The position numbers were made by a program, and so were the translations under genes. From Ferrovum sp. (GTDB taxonomy: Bacteria > Pseudomonadota > Gammaproteobacteria > Burkholderiales > Ferrovaceae), in contig JAAGNR010000066.1 in assembly GCA_010435995.1 (NCBI GenBank), positions 1 through 64,000 of the forward strand: DNA of 64,000 bases, read 5' to 3'. Below are positions 30,397 through 40,607 of this stretch, one piece after another. Each line of letters opens with the position of its first letter. Position 1 is the stretch's first letter. The notes beneath the pieces were generated by a model. It did no database searches. It had not been told where the DNA came from and saw nothing but the letters and a program-made list of their open reading frames with translations.

Positions 30397-31656
30397 ATGC
30401 ATCTTTCCGATCTAAAAACACATCATGTCACTGAACTGGTGGAAATGGCCACCAAGTTTGAAATTGAAGGCGCCAATCGCATGCGCAAGCAGGAATTGAT
30501 CTTCGCTCTGCTGAAGAATCAGGCCAAACGCGGCGAAAGCATTTTCGGTGACGGAACGCTCGAAGTTCTACAAGATGGCTTTGGCTTTCTCCGCTCACCC
30601 GAGACCTCTTACCTCGCCAGCCCAGATGACATTTACATCAGCCCATCCCAGATACGACGCTTCAATCTGCATACGGGAGACAGTATTCAGGGCGAGATTC
30701 GCATCCCCAAGGAGGGAGAGCGTTACTTCGCCCTGGTTAAAGTAGACTCGGTGAATGGTGAGGCCCCAGAAAACGCCAAAAACAAGATTTTGTTTGAAAA
30801 CCTGACACCCCTGTTTCCAACGGAGGCCATGTCCCTAGAGCGCGACATTCGTGCCGAAGAAAACATCACCGGTCGGGTGATCGACATTATTGCCCCCATC
30901 GGCAAAGGACAGCGCGGACTGCTTGTCGCCAGCCCCAAGAGCGGCAAGACGGTCATGTTGCAACACATCGCCCATTCCATTGCCACTAACGCACCCAACG
31001 CCACGTTAATCGTTCTGCTGATCGATGAACGGCCGGAAGAAGTCACGGAAATGCAGCGGTCCGTACGTGGCGAAGTGGTTTCCTCCACCTTTGACGAACC
31101 CGCCACGCGCCATGTTCAAGTCGCTGAAATGGTGATAGAAAAAGCCAAGCGTCTGGTAGAGCATAAACGCGATGTAGTCATCCTGCTCGACTCCATCACC
31201 CGCCTGGCTCGCGCTTACAACACCGTGGTACCGTCCTCGGGAAAGGTATTGACTGGGGGCGTGGATGCCAATGCTCTGCAACGACCCAAACGTTTTTTTG
31301 GCGCAGCCCGTAACATCGAAGAAGGCGGTTCCCTCACCATTATTGCGACCGCCTTGGTAGACACAGGGTCGCGCATGGATGATGTCATCTACGAGGAGTT
31401 CAAAGGCACTGGCAATATGGAAATTCATCTGGATCGACGTATGGCGGAAAAGCGCATATACCCTGCTCTGAACGTCAACCGCTCGGGAACACGCCGCGAA
31501 GAACTGCTGATCAAACCTGATATCCTGCAAAAAATCTGGGTATTACGTAAACTGCTTTACCCCATGGACGAGATGGAGGCCATTGAATTTCTTCTCGACA
31601 AAATCAAGGCCACCAAAAATAACAGTGACTTTTTCGATTCCATGAGACGGGGTTGA
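30397..31656 (+). CDS. rho: Transcription termination factor Rho
   Basis: The product is 419 residues, a normal compact Rho. It is the hexameric RNA-dependent helicase that ends transcription. Domains: N-terminal helical cap ([18 protein letters not shown]), OSB-fold RNA site with [30 protein letters not shown] (about 57-88), and RecA-like ATPase with Walker [11 protein letters not shown] near 179, Walker [18 protein letters not shown], the Q-loop/R-loop region ([25 protein letters not shown]), and [15 protein letters not shown]. No Shine-Dalgarno is visible just before the ATG. Confidence 0.98.
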   Translation: MHLSDLKTHHVTELVEMATKFEIEGANRMRKQELIFALLKNQAKRGESIFGDGTLEVLQDGFGFLRSPETSYLASPDDIYISPSQIRRFNLHTGDSIQGEIRIPKEGERYFALVKVDSVNGEAPENAKNKILFENLTPLFPTEAMSLERDIRAEENITGRVIDIIAPIGKGQRGLLVASPKSGKTVMLQHIAHSIATNAPNATLIVLLIDERPEEVTEMQRSVRGEVVSSTFDEPATRHVQVAEMVIEKAKRLVEHKRDVVILLDSITRLARAYNTVVPSSGKVLTGGVDANALQRPKRFFGAARNIEEGGSLTIIATALVDTGSRMDDVIYEEFKGTGNMEIHLDRRMAEKRIYPALNVNRSGTRREELLIKPDILQKIWVLRKLLYPMDEMEAIEFLLDKIKATKNNSDFFDSMRRG

Positions 31657-31671
31657 GGTTCTGTAGAGGAC

Positions 31672-31700
31672 TTGCCAATTACAAAAGTTTGGCTCATAAT
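31672..31700 (+). promoter_or_regulatory. Promoter of rpmE
   Basis: TTGCCA (31672-31677), 17-bp spacer, CATAAT (31695-31700), just after the rho stop. The predicted transcript would start near 31707 and begin with the rpmE leader hairpin. Confidence 0.45.
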
Positions 31701-31710
31701 TCAGGGTTTG

Positions 31711-31729
31711 GTGCCGTATACCCCGGCAC
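31711..31729 (+). promoter_or_regulatory. Hairpin in the rpmE leader
   Basis: GTGCCG (31711-31716) and CGGCAC (31724-31729) form a 6-bp stem about 19 nt before the rpmE start. Autogenous control of L31 in E. coli acts through its mRNA leader; a similar role here is only a guess. Confidence 0.35.
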
Positions 31730-31747
31730 ATTCTAAGGAACAAGCGT

Positions 31748-31954
31748 ATGAAAGCAGACATTCATCCCGCCTACGCGGACATCACCGTAACCTGCAGCTG
31801 TGGTAACTCTTTTGTCACCCGCTCCACGCTCGGCAAACCAGCACTCTCGGTCGAAGTCTGTGCTGCCTGCCATCCGTTTTATACCGGAAAGCAAAAAATC
31901 GTTGACACCGCTGGGCGGGTCGAGAAATTCCGTCAAAAATACGCTCGCAAGTAA
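31748..31954 (+). CDS. rpmE: Ribosomal protein bL31, zinc-containing form
   Basis: The product is 68 residues. It carries C16, C18, C38 and C41 (TCSCGNSF and [14 protein letters not shown]), the zinc-binding form of L31 rather than the zinc-free YkgM type. AAGGA lies about 9 nt before the ATG. It is third in the trxA-rho-rpmE cluster. Confidence 0.97.
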   Translation: MKADIHPAYADITVTCSCGNSFVTRSTLGKPALSVEVCAACHPFYTGKQKIVDTAGRVEKFRQKYARK

Positions 31955-31958
31955 TTCC

Positions 31959-31977
31959 CGCCTTCACATCGAAGGCG
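31959..31977 (+). terminator. Stem-loop after rpmE
   Basis: CGCCTTC (31959-31965) and GAAGGCG (31971-31977) form a perfect 7-bp stem with a 5-nt loop directly after the rpmE stop. There is no T run, so it may stabilise the mRNA end or pause polymerase rather than terminate fully. Confidence 0.35.
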
Positions 31978-32005
31978 AGGATTGTCATCTCGCAGGGGGC
32001 GACCA

Positions 32006-33670
32006 GTGGCTTCAGCATTATTTGCCGGCAAATCCATCAACTTTGACGGCAACGCCAGCCCCTTTAAGATCTTTCTTTTCGTTCTGATCTGTGCGGCCTG
32101 GATTCTTCCCGGTCTCACTGGGCACACCCCCTGGAAATATGACGAAGCCGTCAGCCAGGGGATCGTTCATGGCATGCTTCAGGGAGGGTCTTGGCTCTCC
32201 CCTGAACTGGCTGGCGAACCCTACCTCGCTCACCCTCCGCTGTATTATTGGATAGCCGCCCTCCTGGTACGCCTATCCTTTAACCTGCTTCCTCACCACG
32301 ATGCCGCCCGTCTGGCCAGCGGCTTGTTCATGATCGGCACCTTCGCCGGCGTGGCCAGTGCCGCGCGCCACCTGTATGGAGATCGCACGCCGCGCCTCGC
32401 CGTGCTCATTCTGATCGGATGTGCCGGACTGGTCATTCGAGCCCACGAAATGAGTCCTGACCTGACCTGGCTCGCTGGCATATCCTGGGTTGCTGCATCC
32501 CTCCCCATGGGGCGCTCCCGACCAGCACGAGCAGGTCTGCTGGGGGGCATGGGATTCGGTATGGCCTTCTTGGCTCAGGGATCCTTAGTGTTCCCCTTGC
32601 TTCTTCCCCTGCTTTTACTCACTCCAGCACTGATCCCTGAATTCCGCTCACCACAACCCCTCCGTCATGTTCTCTGGTGGGCCTTGGGAGCACTCCCTTT
32701 TCTCGTCATTTGGCCCGTCCTTCTCATTTTGCAGTCTCCTTCGGCTTACGTGCTGTGGAAACCCGTGCTTCTTGGCCCGCTGTTACACCCCACGGTGTGG
32801 CTGGCAAGCGATGCCTCCCCGTTCTACTATATCGCCGTCTCGAGCTGGTTTGCCTGGCCTGCAGCGCCCCTGGCAGCAGGCATACTCTGGACTGGGGGAA
32901 AGCGTGTCTGGGACAAACCCCAAACCCGCTTTCTTTTACTCATGCTGGGACTGTGGTGGATCATACTGGGAATCACGACTTCGCCCAGAGAAGGGAATGC
33001 CTTGCCCTTATTGATTCCCTTTGTGTTGCTGTCTACTGGCGGCCTGGACAGCTTGCGTCGGGGTGCCACCAGCGCCCTGGACTGGTTTGGAATGCTTACC
33101 TTCGGCTTGCTGACCACCCTCCTATGGCTTGGCTGGATTGCCCAAATGACGGGGTGGCCTGTCGGTATCATTCATTATCTCGACAGTCAGTTGCCCGATT
33201 TTACAACCCACTTTCAGCTGTGGCCTTTCCTTTTTTCCCTGGTGATCACGGTTCTCTGGATACTCACCATCATTCACTCCCACCCATCCCCTCGGCGCGC
33301 CCTGATGAACTGGTCCGTGGGAATGACCGTCTCATGGTTACTGGTCATGACATTGTGGCTCCCTTACGTTGAAGCTTCGCGCAGTTATGAGGGGGTGATG
33401 CTATCACTCGGACGTGCGCTGCCAGCACACCATGGATGTATCATGAGCAGTGGGCTGGGTGAACCGCAGCGCGGGCTGCTCGACTACTCTCTGGATCTGC
33501 GCACTGAACGACGGGAACTCGACCCCAACGCCCAATGTTCTCTCTGGCTGGTCCAGTCCAATGGACAATCCAGCTTCCTGATCCCGCACGGATGGCATTT
33601 GCGCTGGAGTGGTGCGCGCCCCGGCGACCGCACGGAACGCTACCTCCTGATGAGTCGCAATGTCCGATGA
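32006..33670 (+). CDS. GT83/ArnT-like membrane glycosyltransferase
   Basis: The product is 554 residues and has about 11-12 membrane segments. After the first helix comes GHTPWKYDEAVSQGIVHGMLQGGSWLSPELAGEPYLAHPPLYYW, the luminal loop with the Asp-Glu pair and PPLYYW of the PMT/ArnT superfamily. These enzymes transfer a sugar from a polyprenyl carrier to lipid A or protein on the periplasmic side; the sugar and acceptor are unknown. The ORF track start is a TTG at 31982; GTG 32006 has AGGGGG 5-10 nt upstream and is preferred. A similar gene follows rpmE in other betaproteobacteria (from memory). The end overlaps hrpA by 4 nt. Confidence 0.78.
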   Translation: MASALFAGKSINFDGNASPFKIFLFVLICAAWILPGLTGHTPWKYDEAVSQGIVHGMLQGGSWLSPELAGEPYLAHPPLYYWIAALLVRLSFNLLPHHDAARLASGLFMIGTFAGVASAARHLYGDRTPRLAVLILIGCAGLVIRAHEMSPDLTWLAGISWVAASLPMGRSRPARAGLLGGMGFGMAFLAQGSLVFPLLLPLLLLTPALIPEFRSPQPLRHVLWWALGALPFLVIWPVLLILQSPSAYVLWKPVLLGPLLHPTVWLASDASPFYYIAVSSWFAWPAAPLAAGILWTGGKRVWDKPQTRFLLLMLGLWWIILGITTSPREGNALPLLIPFVLLSTGGLDSLRRGATSALDWFGMLTFGLLTTLLWLGWIAQMTGWPVGIIHYLDSQLPDFTTHFQLWPFLFSLVITVLWILTIIHSHPSPRRALMNWSVGMTVSWLLVMTLWLPYVEASRSYEGVMLSLGRALPAHHGCIMSSGLGEPQRGLLDYSLDLRTERRELDPNAQCSLWLVQSNGQSSFLIPHGWHLRWSGARPGDRTERYLLMSRNVR

Positions 33671-36600
33671 GGTCGGGACGCTCACGCTTTACCCTAGAGC
33701 AACAGGAACTGCGTCGCGCTACCTTGCCACGCCCCAGTCTCAACGCAGATCTTCCTGTTCTCCATGCGCAGGAGTCAATCCTACAAGCCATCCATAGCCA
33801 CCCTGTAATCATCGTCTGTGGCGAAACTGGTTCGGGCAAAACCACCCAACTGCCTCAACTCTGTCTTCATCTTGGGCGGGGAGTCAGCGGACTCATTGGC
33901 TGCACCCAACCACGCCGTGTGGCTGCGCGCAGCGTAGCACAACGACTGGCGCAGGAACTGGGGGGGACCGTAGGAGAACAAGTCGGCTATCAAGTGCGCT
34001 TTCATGACCAAGTGTCTGACCGCTCTTTCATAAAAATCATGACGGAAGGAATCCTGCTGGCTGAAATCAGTCACGATCCCTTGTTGCTGCGCTACGACAC
34101 CCTGATTCTGGATGAAGTCCATGAGCGTAGCCTGAACATGGATTTTCTCCTGGGTTACCTCCACCAACTCCTTCCTCAAAGACCCGACCTCAAGCTCATC
34201 CTGACTTCTGCGACCATTGATGCGGAACGGCTCTCCGCTCATTTCGGGCATACACCCATCATCGAAGTCTCCGGCCGTACTTACCCCGTGGAGACCCGTT
34301 GGCGTCCACCCACCCCTCTCACAGCAGAAGAAAAGGAAGGAGGTACCGAAGAGGAGGAAGATCGTCAGCTCCAGGCCTTGCTCCAGGCCGTGGATGAATT
34401 GAGCGAGTTTCATGATCGGGGAGATATCCTGATTTTTTTGGCGGGAGAAAGGGATATCAGGGTCACGGCAGAGGCCTTACGCAAACATCACCCGCCCCAT
34501 ACGGAAATTCTGCCTCTGTATGCACGCCAATCCGTGGCTGAACAAGATCGCGTATTTCGTCCCGGAACTGGACGGCGCATTGTGCTCTCCACCAATGTCG
34601 CCGAAACATCTCTGACAGTTCCCGGCATTCATTTCGTCATTGACAGCGGCTTCGCCCGAATCAACCGTTATAGTCTGCGCACCAAAATCACCCAACTCAA
34701 AGTGGAAAAAATTTCTCAGGCCGCCGCCCGTCAGCGCGCCGGGCGCTGCGGTCGAGTGGCAGCAGGCATATGCATTCGCCTCTATGATGAAACCGACTTT
34801 CTGGAACGCCCGCTCTTTACCACTCCTGAAATTCTGCGCACCTCCCTGGCCAGTGTCATCTTGCGCATGACCTGGCTCAATCTTGGCACCCTCGACACTT
34901 TCCCTCTACTCGATCGTCCGACACCACGGGCCATTGAAGAAGGGTATCGCCTGTTGAATGAATTGGGGGCTTGCGATGACAATAAGCAGTTGACGCCACT
35001 GGGGCGTGAACTGGCCCCTTTGCCTCTGGATCCCCGCTTGGGACGAATGTTGCTGGCAGCTCGGTCCTTTCAGTGTCTAAGGGAGATGCTCATTCTCACT
35101 GCTGCCCTGAGTGCGCAGGATCCGCGCGAACGACCTCAGGCAGACCGGGCCCGTGCCGACGCCCATCACGCTCAATTCCTGCGCGAAGGTTCCGACTTTC
35201 TGGCACTCCTGAGTGTCTGGAATGCCCTTCAGGAAGCTTTCAGTCATCGCAAATCCGGGCGCCAGCTGGCTCAGTTCTGCCGCAAGCAATATCTGTCGCT
35301 ACAACGAGTTCGTGAGTGGCGCGAACTCCATGGTCAGCTTGCAGCATTAGTCGCCGAACACCGTTGGCCCATGAATAATACCCCAGCGACGCCAGAACAA
35401 ATTCACCGCTCCCTCCTCAGCGGACTGCTCGGTCAAATTGGTCAACGCGATATGGACGCGCAAAATTATCTGGGACCACGCGGCATCCGCTTCTGGCTGG
35501 CTCCTGGAAGTCGTGCGCCCAAGGATCGTCCGCGCTGGCTCATGGCCGCCGAACTGGCGGAAACCACGCGCATCCAAGCGCGTCTTTGTGCGCCTGTCCT
35601 ACCCGAATGGATTGAAACCGCGGCAGGGCCGTTGCTTCAACGGAGCTATGGTGACCCATTTTGGGATGCCGCAGGAGAACAGGTGAATGCCTACGAAAAA
35701 GTCACCTTTTATGGATTGACTTTGATCACTCGTCGCTCGGTACGCTATGGCCCCCTAGCGCCCCAGGAAGCGCAGAAGATATTTATCCGCCACGCCCTGG
35801 TCGGCGGGGAATTGAAGCGCCCCCCCGCCTTTTTGCAACAAAACCTTGCTGCGATGGCGGAGATTCTGGCCCTAGAACATAAAGGACGACGTCAGGGAGT
35901 ACTGATTCCTGAAGAAGATCTCTGTGCCTTTTATGAGGATCAATTGCCTCAGGAAATCTGGAGCGGCCAACATCTTCATCGCTGGCTGCGCGAGCGTGCT
36001 CCAGCGCATCCGGATCCGCTGTTGATGACACGAGACTTCCTGATGTGTCATGCTGCGAGTGAGATTACCGAGGAACAATTTCCCGACCATCTGACCTGGG
36101 AGGGTCACAACTGGCCCTTGACTTACCGCTTTGATCCGGGCCACCCCCTCGATGGCGTCACTCTGACCCTTCCCTTGGTCTGGCTCTCGGCCCTCGGTGA
36201 AACTCCTTCGGACTGGCTTGTACCCGGCCTTATCCGCGAAAAAATCAGCCATCTCCTGAAAAAATTACCCGCTTCGGTTCGGCGTCAACTGGTCCCCTTG
36301 CCTCCCACCGTCACGGCCTTTCTGGAGAGACATGGCCCTGCCCAAGGGGCCCTTCTGCCGCAGTTGTCGGCTTTCGTCCGCCACCGAACCGGGCATAATC
36401 TGGCACCCAATGACTGGCCCTCTCTGCCCGATCACCTGCTCATGCGTCTGGTTTTGACCGATGACCAGGGAATCGAGTTGGCAAGCGGGCGCAATACTCA
36501 AAACCTGCGTCAGGAATGGGCGGCAGACGCCCATGCGGCATTGACCCCTGCCACCACATTGAACTGGAAACGATCCGATATTCTGCGCTGGGATTTCGAA

Positions 36601-37452
36601 GAACTTCCCCCTCCACAAGAAATCCAGCGCGGCGGAATTCCCCTGACCTTATATCCCGCACTGGTCGATCATGGCACCCATGTCTCCCTGGATGGTTTCG
36701 AAGATGCTGGTCTTGCCGAACTGAGCACCCGTCAAGGGGTACGCCGCCTGGCATGGCTGGCCCTTACCCCGTTACTCAAAAAGGGAACCGGTGCCCTCTC
36801 TGGAGTATTACCACTCCTCCCAGCGTATACCGAACTTCCCGGAGAGCTCCCGGCCAACGGCCAGGCAACAACAGACGCGCTGATTCAAACTCTGCTGACT
36901 CAGATGCTGTACCAATGGCTGCCCGAAGAGGCTTTGCCACCCCGCACCAGCCAACAATTTGTCAGCCAACTGCAACGATTTAAAAACCACCTGGACGCCG
37001 GCTTGAAAACGCAAATTGCGCTTTTTCTGCGTATCCTGACCCTCACTCAACATGCCCGAAAGCGCTTGGATGCTCTTCAGAAACATCGCGTTCTTCACCC
37101 CTCCTTGGTGGTGATCGCGCAGCATCTCACCTACTTGGTCAATAAAACCTCCTTGAGAGAAACGCCTCCGCGCCGTCTGCAACATTTTCCACGTTATGTT
37201 GAAGCCATCGGAATTCGTTTGGACAAGCTGCCCCGCGAGCCCCAGACAGATGCCCAAAAAAACACTTCCATCCTGCATCTCGAACGGTTATGGCAGCAAA
37301 CCATGAATCGCCGCGGACCTTCTCCAGATCTGGAAGAATTCCGCTGGCAACTGGAAGAGTTGCGTTGCGCCCTTTTCGCCCAATCCCTCAAGACCGAACA
37401 ACCGGTTTCGGTCAAACGCCTAGAAAAATTTTGGGAAACTCACCTGAAATAG
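33667..37452 (+). CDS. hrpA: ATP-dependent RNA helicase HrpA
   Basis: The product is 1261 residues, within the usual 1250-1300. It is a DEAH/RHA helicase: motif I GETGSGKTTQLPQL near 51, Ia TQPRRVAARS, II DEVHERS (DEVH variant typical of HrpA), III SATIDAERLSAHF, V STNVAETSLTVPGI and VI QRAGRCGR. The HA2/OB region follows, then the long C-terminal DUF3418 region (LLKKLPASVRRQLVPLP and so on). HrpA proteins remodel RNA and help rescue stalled ribosomes. The ORF start at 33535 is rejected; ATG 33667 forms an ATGA overlap with the glycosyltransferase stop. Confidence 0.96.
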   Translation: MRSGRSRFTLEQQELRRATLPRPSLNADLPVLHAQESILQAIHSHPVIIVCGETGSGKTTQLPQLCLHLGRGVSGLIGCTQPRRVAARSVAQRLAQELGGTVGEQVGYQVRFHDQVSDRSFIKIMTEGILLAEISHDPLLLRYDTLILDEVHERSLNMDFLLGYLHQLLPQRPDLKLILTSATIDAERLSAHFGHTPIIEVSGRTYPVETRWRPPTPLTAEEKEGGTEEEEDRQLQALLQAVDELSEFHDRGDILIFLAGERDIRVTAEALRKHHPPHTEILPLYARQSVAEQDRVFRPGTGRRIVLSTNVAETSLTVPGIHFVIDSGFARINRYSLRTKITQLKVEKISQAAARQRAGRCGRVAAGICIRLYDETDFLERPLFTTPEILRTSLASVILRMTWLNLGTLDTFPLLDRPTPRAIEEGYRLLNELGACDDNKQLTPLGRELAPLPLDPRLGRMLLAARSFQCLREMLILTAALSAQDPRERPQADRARADAHHAQFLREGSDFLALLSVWNALQEAFSHRKSGRQLAQFCRKQYLSLQRVREWRELHGQLAALVAEHRWPMNNTPATPEQIHRSLLSGLLGQIGQRDMDAQNYLGPRGIRFWLAPGSRAPKDRPRWLMAAELAETTRIQARLCAPVLPEWIETAAGPLLQRSYGDPFWDAAGEQVNAYEKVTFYGLTLITRRSVRYGPLAPQEAQKIFIRHALVGGELKRPPAFLQQNLAAMAEILALEHKGRRQGVLIPEEDLCAFYEDQLPQEIWSGQHLHRWLRERAPAHPDPLLMTRDFLMCHAASEITEEQFPDHLTWEGHNWPLTYRFDPGHPLDGVTLTLPLVWLSALGETPSDWLVPGLIREKISHLLKKLPASVRRQLVPLPPTVTAFLERHGPAQGALLPQLSAFVRHRTGHNLAPNDWPSLPDHLLMRLVLTDDQGIELASGRNTQNLRQEWAADAHAALTPATTLNWKRSDILRWDFEELPPPQEIQRGGIPLTLYPALVDHGTHVSLDGFEDAGLAELSTRQGVRRLAWLALTPLLKKGTGALSGVLPLLPAYTELPGELPANGQATTDALIQTLLTQMLYQWLPEEALPPRTSQQFVSQLQRFKNHLDAGLKTQIALFLRILTLTQHARKRLDALQKHRVLHPSLVVIAQHLTYLVNKTSLRETPPRRLQHFPRYVEAIGIRLDKLPREPQTDAQKNTSILHLERLWQQTMNRRGPSPDLEEFRWQLEELRCALFAQSLKTEQPVSVKRLEKFWETHLK

Positions 37453-37462
37453 GATTTCACCC

Positions 37463-37491
37463 TTGCAGTTTTGATGAATTTTTTGTATCTT
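37463..37491 (+). promoter_or_regulatory. Promoter of the PBP7-like gene
   Basis: TTGCAG (37463-37468), a 17-bp AT-rich spacer and TATCTT (37486-37491) lie in the 70-bp gap between hrpA and the peptidase gene, about 30 bp before the start. Confidence 0.5.
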
Positions 37492-37522
37492 AAAAGCATA
37501 TTGCCCACTCCGGAATTTGCCA

Positions 37523-38455
37523 ATGTCTTTCTCTGTATCACGCCTCTGGCTTCTGATGGGTTTTTTAACACTCCTCTCTGTTCATTCACCGTGGGCTGAG
37601 GCGCGTGTACGCCATCACCATCTCCACCATCATGCTAGGGTAAACTCTGATCCGCGTCAGATGTCACTTCTGTCTGAAACCGCGCTGGTGGTGGATGAAC
37701 AAACACAGAAGGTGGTCTTTGCCAAAAACCCGGAACCAATACACCCCATAGCCTCTATCACCAAACTCATGACGGCTCTGGTGGTACTGAACAACAAACA
37801 GAATCTCACCGAAACCCTTACCGTTACCCAAGAGGATGTAGATACCTTACGTTTCAGCCGCTCCCATTTGCGCGTAGGGACCCAGGCCACGCGTCTGGAA
37901 TTTTTGCGAATGGCTCTGGTCGCTTCGGAAAATCGTGCTGCGTCAGCGCTGGCACGCAATTTCCCTGGAGGCAAAGCGGCTTTTGTCCAGGGCATGAACC
38001 AGGAAGCCCTGAAATTGGGCATGAAGGACAGCCACTTCGAAGATTCCAGCGGGCTCAACAGCGCCAATGTCGCCACCGCTCATGACTTGGCCATACTTGT
38101 AGACACGGCCGTCAAGGTTCCTCTCATTCATGAGATCACCACGCAGGCTGAGGTTCAGGCCCCCATCGGGCGCGGAGGCCGTTTGGTTACGCTGCATAAT
38201 ACCAATCCTCTGGTGGCCCATGAAGGCTGGAACATTGGGCTGTCAAAGACCGGGTTCATCAATGAGGCCGGTCAATGTCTGGTGATGCAGGCCACCATCC
38301 GCCAACGCCCTACGATCATTGTTTTACTGGACTCCCATGGTCGTCATGCCCGTTTTGCCGATGCCAATCGCGTGCGCCGCTGGCTCGAAGTTCAGGACCA
38401 AACCACTCTGGGTGAAGTCAAAGCCAATCCTGCCGTAGGGGCTGCGGCGCTGTAG
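37523..38455 (+). CDS. D-alanyl-D-alanine endopeptidase (PBP7 type, S11)
   Basis: The product is 310 residues with a signal peptide (cleavage near AEA at 25-28). A His-rich stretch (RHHHLHHHAR, residues 30-39) follows, which is unusual and may bind metal. The penicillin-binding fold has SITK (78-81), SEN (135-137) and SKTGF near 248, the three catalytic motifs of S11 peptidases. PBP7/PbpG enzymes cut peptide cross-links in peptidoglycan. ATG 37523 is preferred to the TTG at 37517. It has its own promoter and lies 11 bp upstream of lutA. Confidence 0.88.
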   Translation: MSFSVSRLWLLMGFLTLLSVHSPWAEARVRHHHLHHHARVNSDPRQMSLLSETALVVDEQTQKVVFAKNPEPIHPIASITKLMTALVVLNNKQNLTETLTVTQEDVDTLRFSRSHLRVGTQATRLEFLRMALVASENRAASALARNFPGGKAAFVQGMNQEALKLGMKDSHFEDSSGLNSANVATAHDLAILVDTAVKVPLIHEITTQAEVQAPIGRGGRLVTLHNTNPLVAHEGWNIGLSKTGFINEAGQCLVMQATIRQRPTIIVLLDSHGRHARFADANRVRRWLEVQDQTTLGEVKANPAVGAAAL

Positions 38456-38466
38456 GGGTTTTACCC

Positions 38467-39195
38467 ATGCGCGTGGGATTATGGATCACCTGCCTAGTGG
38501 ACCTGATGCGTCCGGCCATTGGATTTTCCGCCTTAAAACTTTTGGAAGACAGTGGTTGCACCGTGGTGGTACCTCACCTGCAAACCTGTTGTGGACAACC
38601 TGGTTACAATAGCGGCGACCTTCAATCTGGCAAGGATTTGGCACTCAAATTTCTCCATGAATGTGAAGACTTTGATGCTGTGGTGGTTCCCAGCGGTTCG
38701 TGCGGCGGCATGATGCGCAAACATTACCCTACCCTATTTCAAGACAACCTTGAGCTGCAGAGCCGATTCACCGCCTTGGCAGGTCGTGTCTGGGAGCTTT
38801 CCGAATTTTTGCTACAAAGACCCCTCCCCCCATTGTCTACTCGGTTCAAAGGGCGTCTGACCTACCACGACAGCTGTTCTGGACTGCGCGAACTGGGCAT
38901 CCGTCATGGCCCACGCCAGTTGCTCCAACAGATTCCAGGCGTGGAACTGGTGGAAATGGCAGACCGTGACATTTGTTGTGGTTTTGGCGGCGCATTTTCG
39001 GTAAAACTGGGAGATATCTCTACCCGCATGGCAGAAAACAAGTGCCGCTCGATCCGTGCCACCGGTGCCCATGCCGTGGTAGGAGGTGATTTGGGATGTC
39101 TTCTCACCATTGAAGGACGACTGCGCCGGGAAGGGGACGACCAGACCCAGGTTTGGCACTGGGCCGAAATCCTGGCTGGAATGGCCTCACATTGA
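38467..39195 (+). CDS. lutA: Lactate utilization Fe-S oxidoreductase LutA
   Basis: The product is 242 residues and has two CCG cysteine-rich domains: CLVD...LQTCCGQPGYNSG at 9-50 and YHDSCSGLRELG ... DICCGFGGAFS at 137-178. These bind unusual Fe-S clusters. LutA/YkgE works with LutB and LutC as an L-lactate oxidising complex. The stop and the lutB start share one base (TGATG), and the whole lutABC set overlaps head to tail. Confidence 0.93.
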   Translation: MRVGLWITCLVDLMRPAIGFSALKLLEDSGCTVVVPHLQTCCGQPGYNSGDLQSGKDLALKFLHECEDFDAVVVPSGSCGGMMRKHYPTLFQDNLELQSRFTALAGRVWELSEFLLQRPLPPLSTRFKGRLTYHDSCSGLRELGIRHGPRQLLQQIPGVELVEMADRDICCGFGGAFSVKLGDISTRMAENKCRSIRATGAHAVVGGDLGCLLTIEGRLRREGDDQTQVWHWAEILAGMASH

Positions 39196-40607
39196 TGCAC
39201 AGCAAGGCTGACCACTTCAAGGAGAATTCGCGGCGCCAGCTCGGCGATGCCACACTGCAGCAGAATATGCGTCGTTTCGGTGGCCGCTTTGCCCAAGCTC
39301 GGGCTGTGGCCATGGAAGAATTGCCGGACCTCGAAGCCCTCCGCGATCAGGCGGCAGCCATTCGGGATCGCAGTTTATATCAACTGGACGAATGGTTGCT
39401 GCGTTTTGAAGCCCAGGCCAAAAATGCCGGTATCACTGTCCACTGGGCGGCCACGGGTGCTGAAGTCAATCGTATTGTGCTAGAAATTGCGCAGGCTGCG
39501 GACGTACGCAAGGTCGTCAAATCCAAATCCATGGTCAGCGAGGAAACCGGACTCAATGAGGCCCTCATCGGGGCCGGACTACATGTCGTGGAAACCGACT
39601 TGGGAGAGTATATTCTGCAGTTGGCAGAGGAGCCTCCTTCTCATCTGATTGCGCCTGCCCTCCATAAAAACGTGGAGGAAGTTGCGGATCTCTTTGCGGC
39701 CCACCACCATACTCCGCGCCAGACAGACATTCCCTCTCTTTGTCGCGAGGCCAGAGTACAACTTCGCCCCCATTTCCTTGATGCAGACATGGGAATCACC
39801 GGGGGTAATTTTTTGATAGCCGAAACCGGCTCCGTGGTACTGGTAACCAATGAAGGAAATGGCCGCATGGTTACCACCCTGCCACGAGTACATGTAGCCA
39901 TCACCGGAATTGAAAAAGTTTTGCCCACACTGGATGATCTGACCACCCTGCTGAAATTGTTACCGCGTTCCGCTACCGGTCAGAGCATCACCAACTATGT
40001 CTCTCTCCTGACCGGCCCGCGTCACGACGATGAAAGGGAAGGACCCAGCCAATCCCACATCATTCTGGTCGACGGCGGCCGTTCTGAAGTTCTTGGAACC
40101 GCTTTGCAACCAGCATTGCGCTGTATTCGCTGCGGCGCCTGCATGAATCATTGCCCGGTATACCAAAACATTGGCGGACAGGCCTACGGATGGGTTTATC
40201 CAGGCCCTATTGGCGCCATTCTCACTCCCGCCTATCTGGGGTTGGATCAGGCTCGGGATCTGCCTCAGGCCGCCACCCTATGTGGCGCCTGTGAAGTGGT
40301 ATGCCCAGTCCGTATCCCTCTGCCAGCACTGATGCGAGAATTGCGTCAGCAATCGGTACAACAAGGTTTGCGCCCATGGCGCGAACGACTGGGCGTGCGT
40401 CTATGGCACTGGTTAGCATTGCATCCTCGCAGTTACCGCTGGTTCAGTCGAGTGCTGATATGGGGTCTGAGCAAGATGGCGAATGCCCAAGGGATGGTCA
40501 CACGACTCCCTGGACTGGATGGTTGGACCCAGGGGCGAGATATGCCCGCTCCACAAGGAGCATCTTTTCATTCACTGTATCGAAAAACCTCACGGAAAAC
40601 GTCTTGA
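39195..40607 (+). CDS. lutB: Lactate utilization iron-sulfur protein LutB
   Basis: The product is 470 residues. An N-terminal LUD domain has KSKSMVSEETGLNEAL near 127-142, ETDLGEYILQLA and GITGGNFLIAETGSVVLVTNEGNGRM. Two 4Fe-4S sites follow (CIRCGACMNHCPVYQ near 316-330; CGACEVVCPVRIPLP near 366-380), then the C-terminal DUF3390-like region. It probably passes electrons from lactate to the respiratory chain. ATG 39195 overlaps the lutA stop; the ORF start 14 codons upstream lies inside lutA and is rejected. Confidence 0.94.
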   Translation: MHSKADHFKENSRRQLGDATLQQNMRRFGGRFAQARAVAMEELPDLEALRDQAAAIRDRSLYQLDEWLLRFEAQAKNAGITVHWAATGAEVNRIVLEIAQAADVRKVVKSKSMVSEETGLNEALIGAGLHVVETDLGEYILQLAEEPPSHLIAPALHKNVEEVADLFAAHHHTPRQTDIPSLCREARVQLRPHFLDADMGITGGNFLIAETGSVVLVTNEGNGRMVTTLPRVHVAITGIEKVLPTLDDLTTLLKLLPRSATGQSITNYVSLLTGPRHDDEREGPSQSHIILVDGGRSEVLGTALQPALRCIRCGACMNHCPVYQNIGGQAYGWVYPGPIGAILTPAYLGLDQARDLPQAATLCGACEVVCPVRIPLPALMRELRQQSVQQGLRPWRERLGVRLWHWLALHPRSYRWFSRVLIWGLSKMANAQGMVTRLPGLDGWTQGRDMPAPQGASFHSLYRKTSRKTS

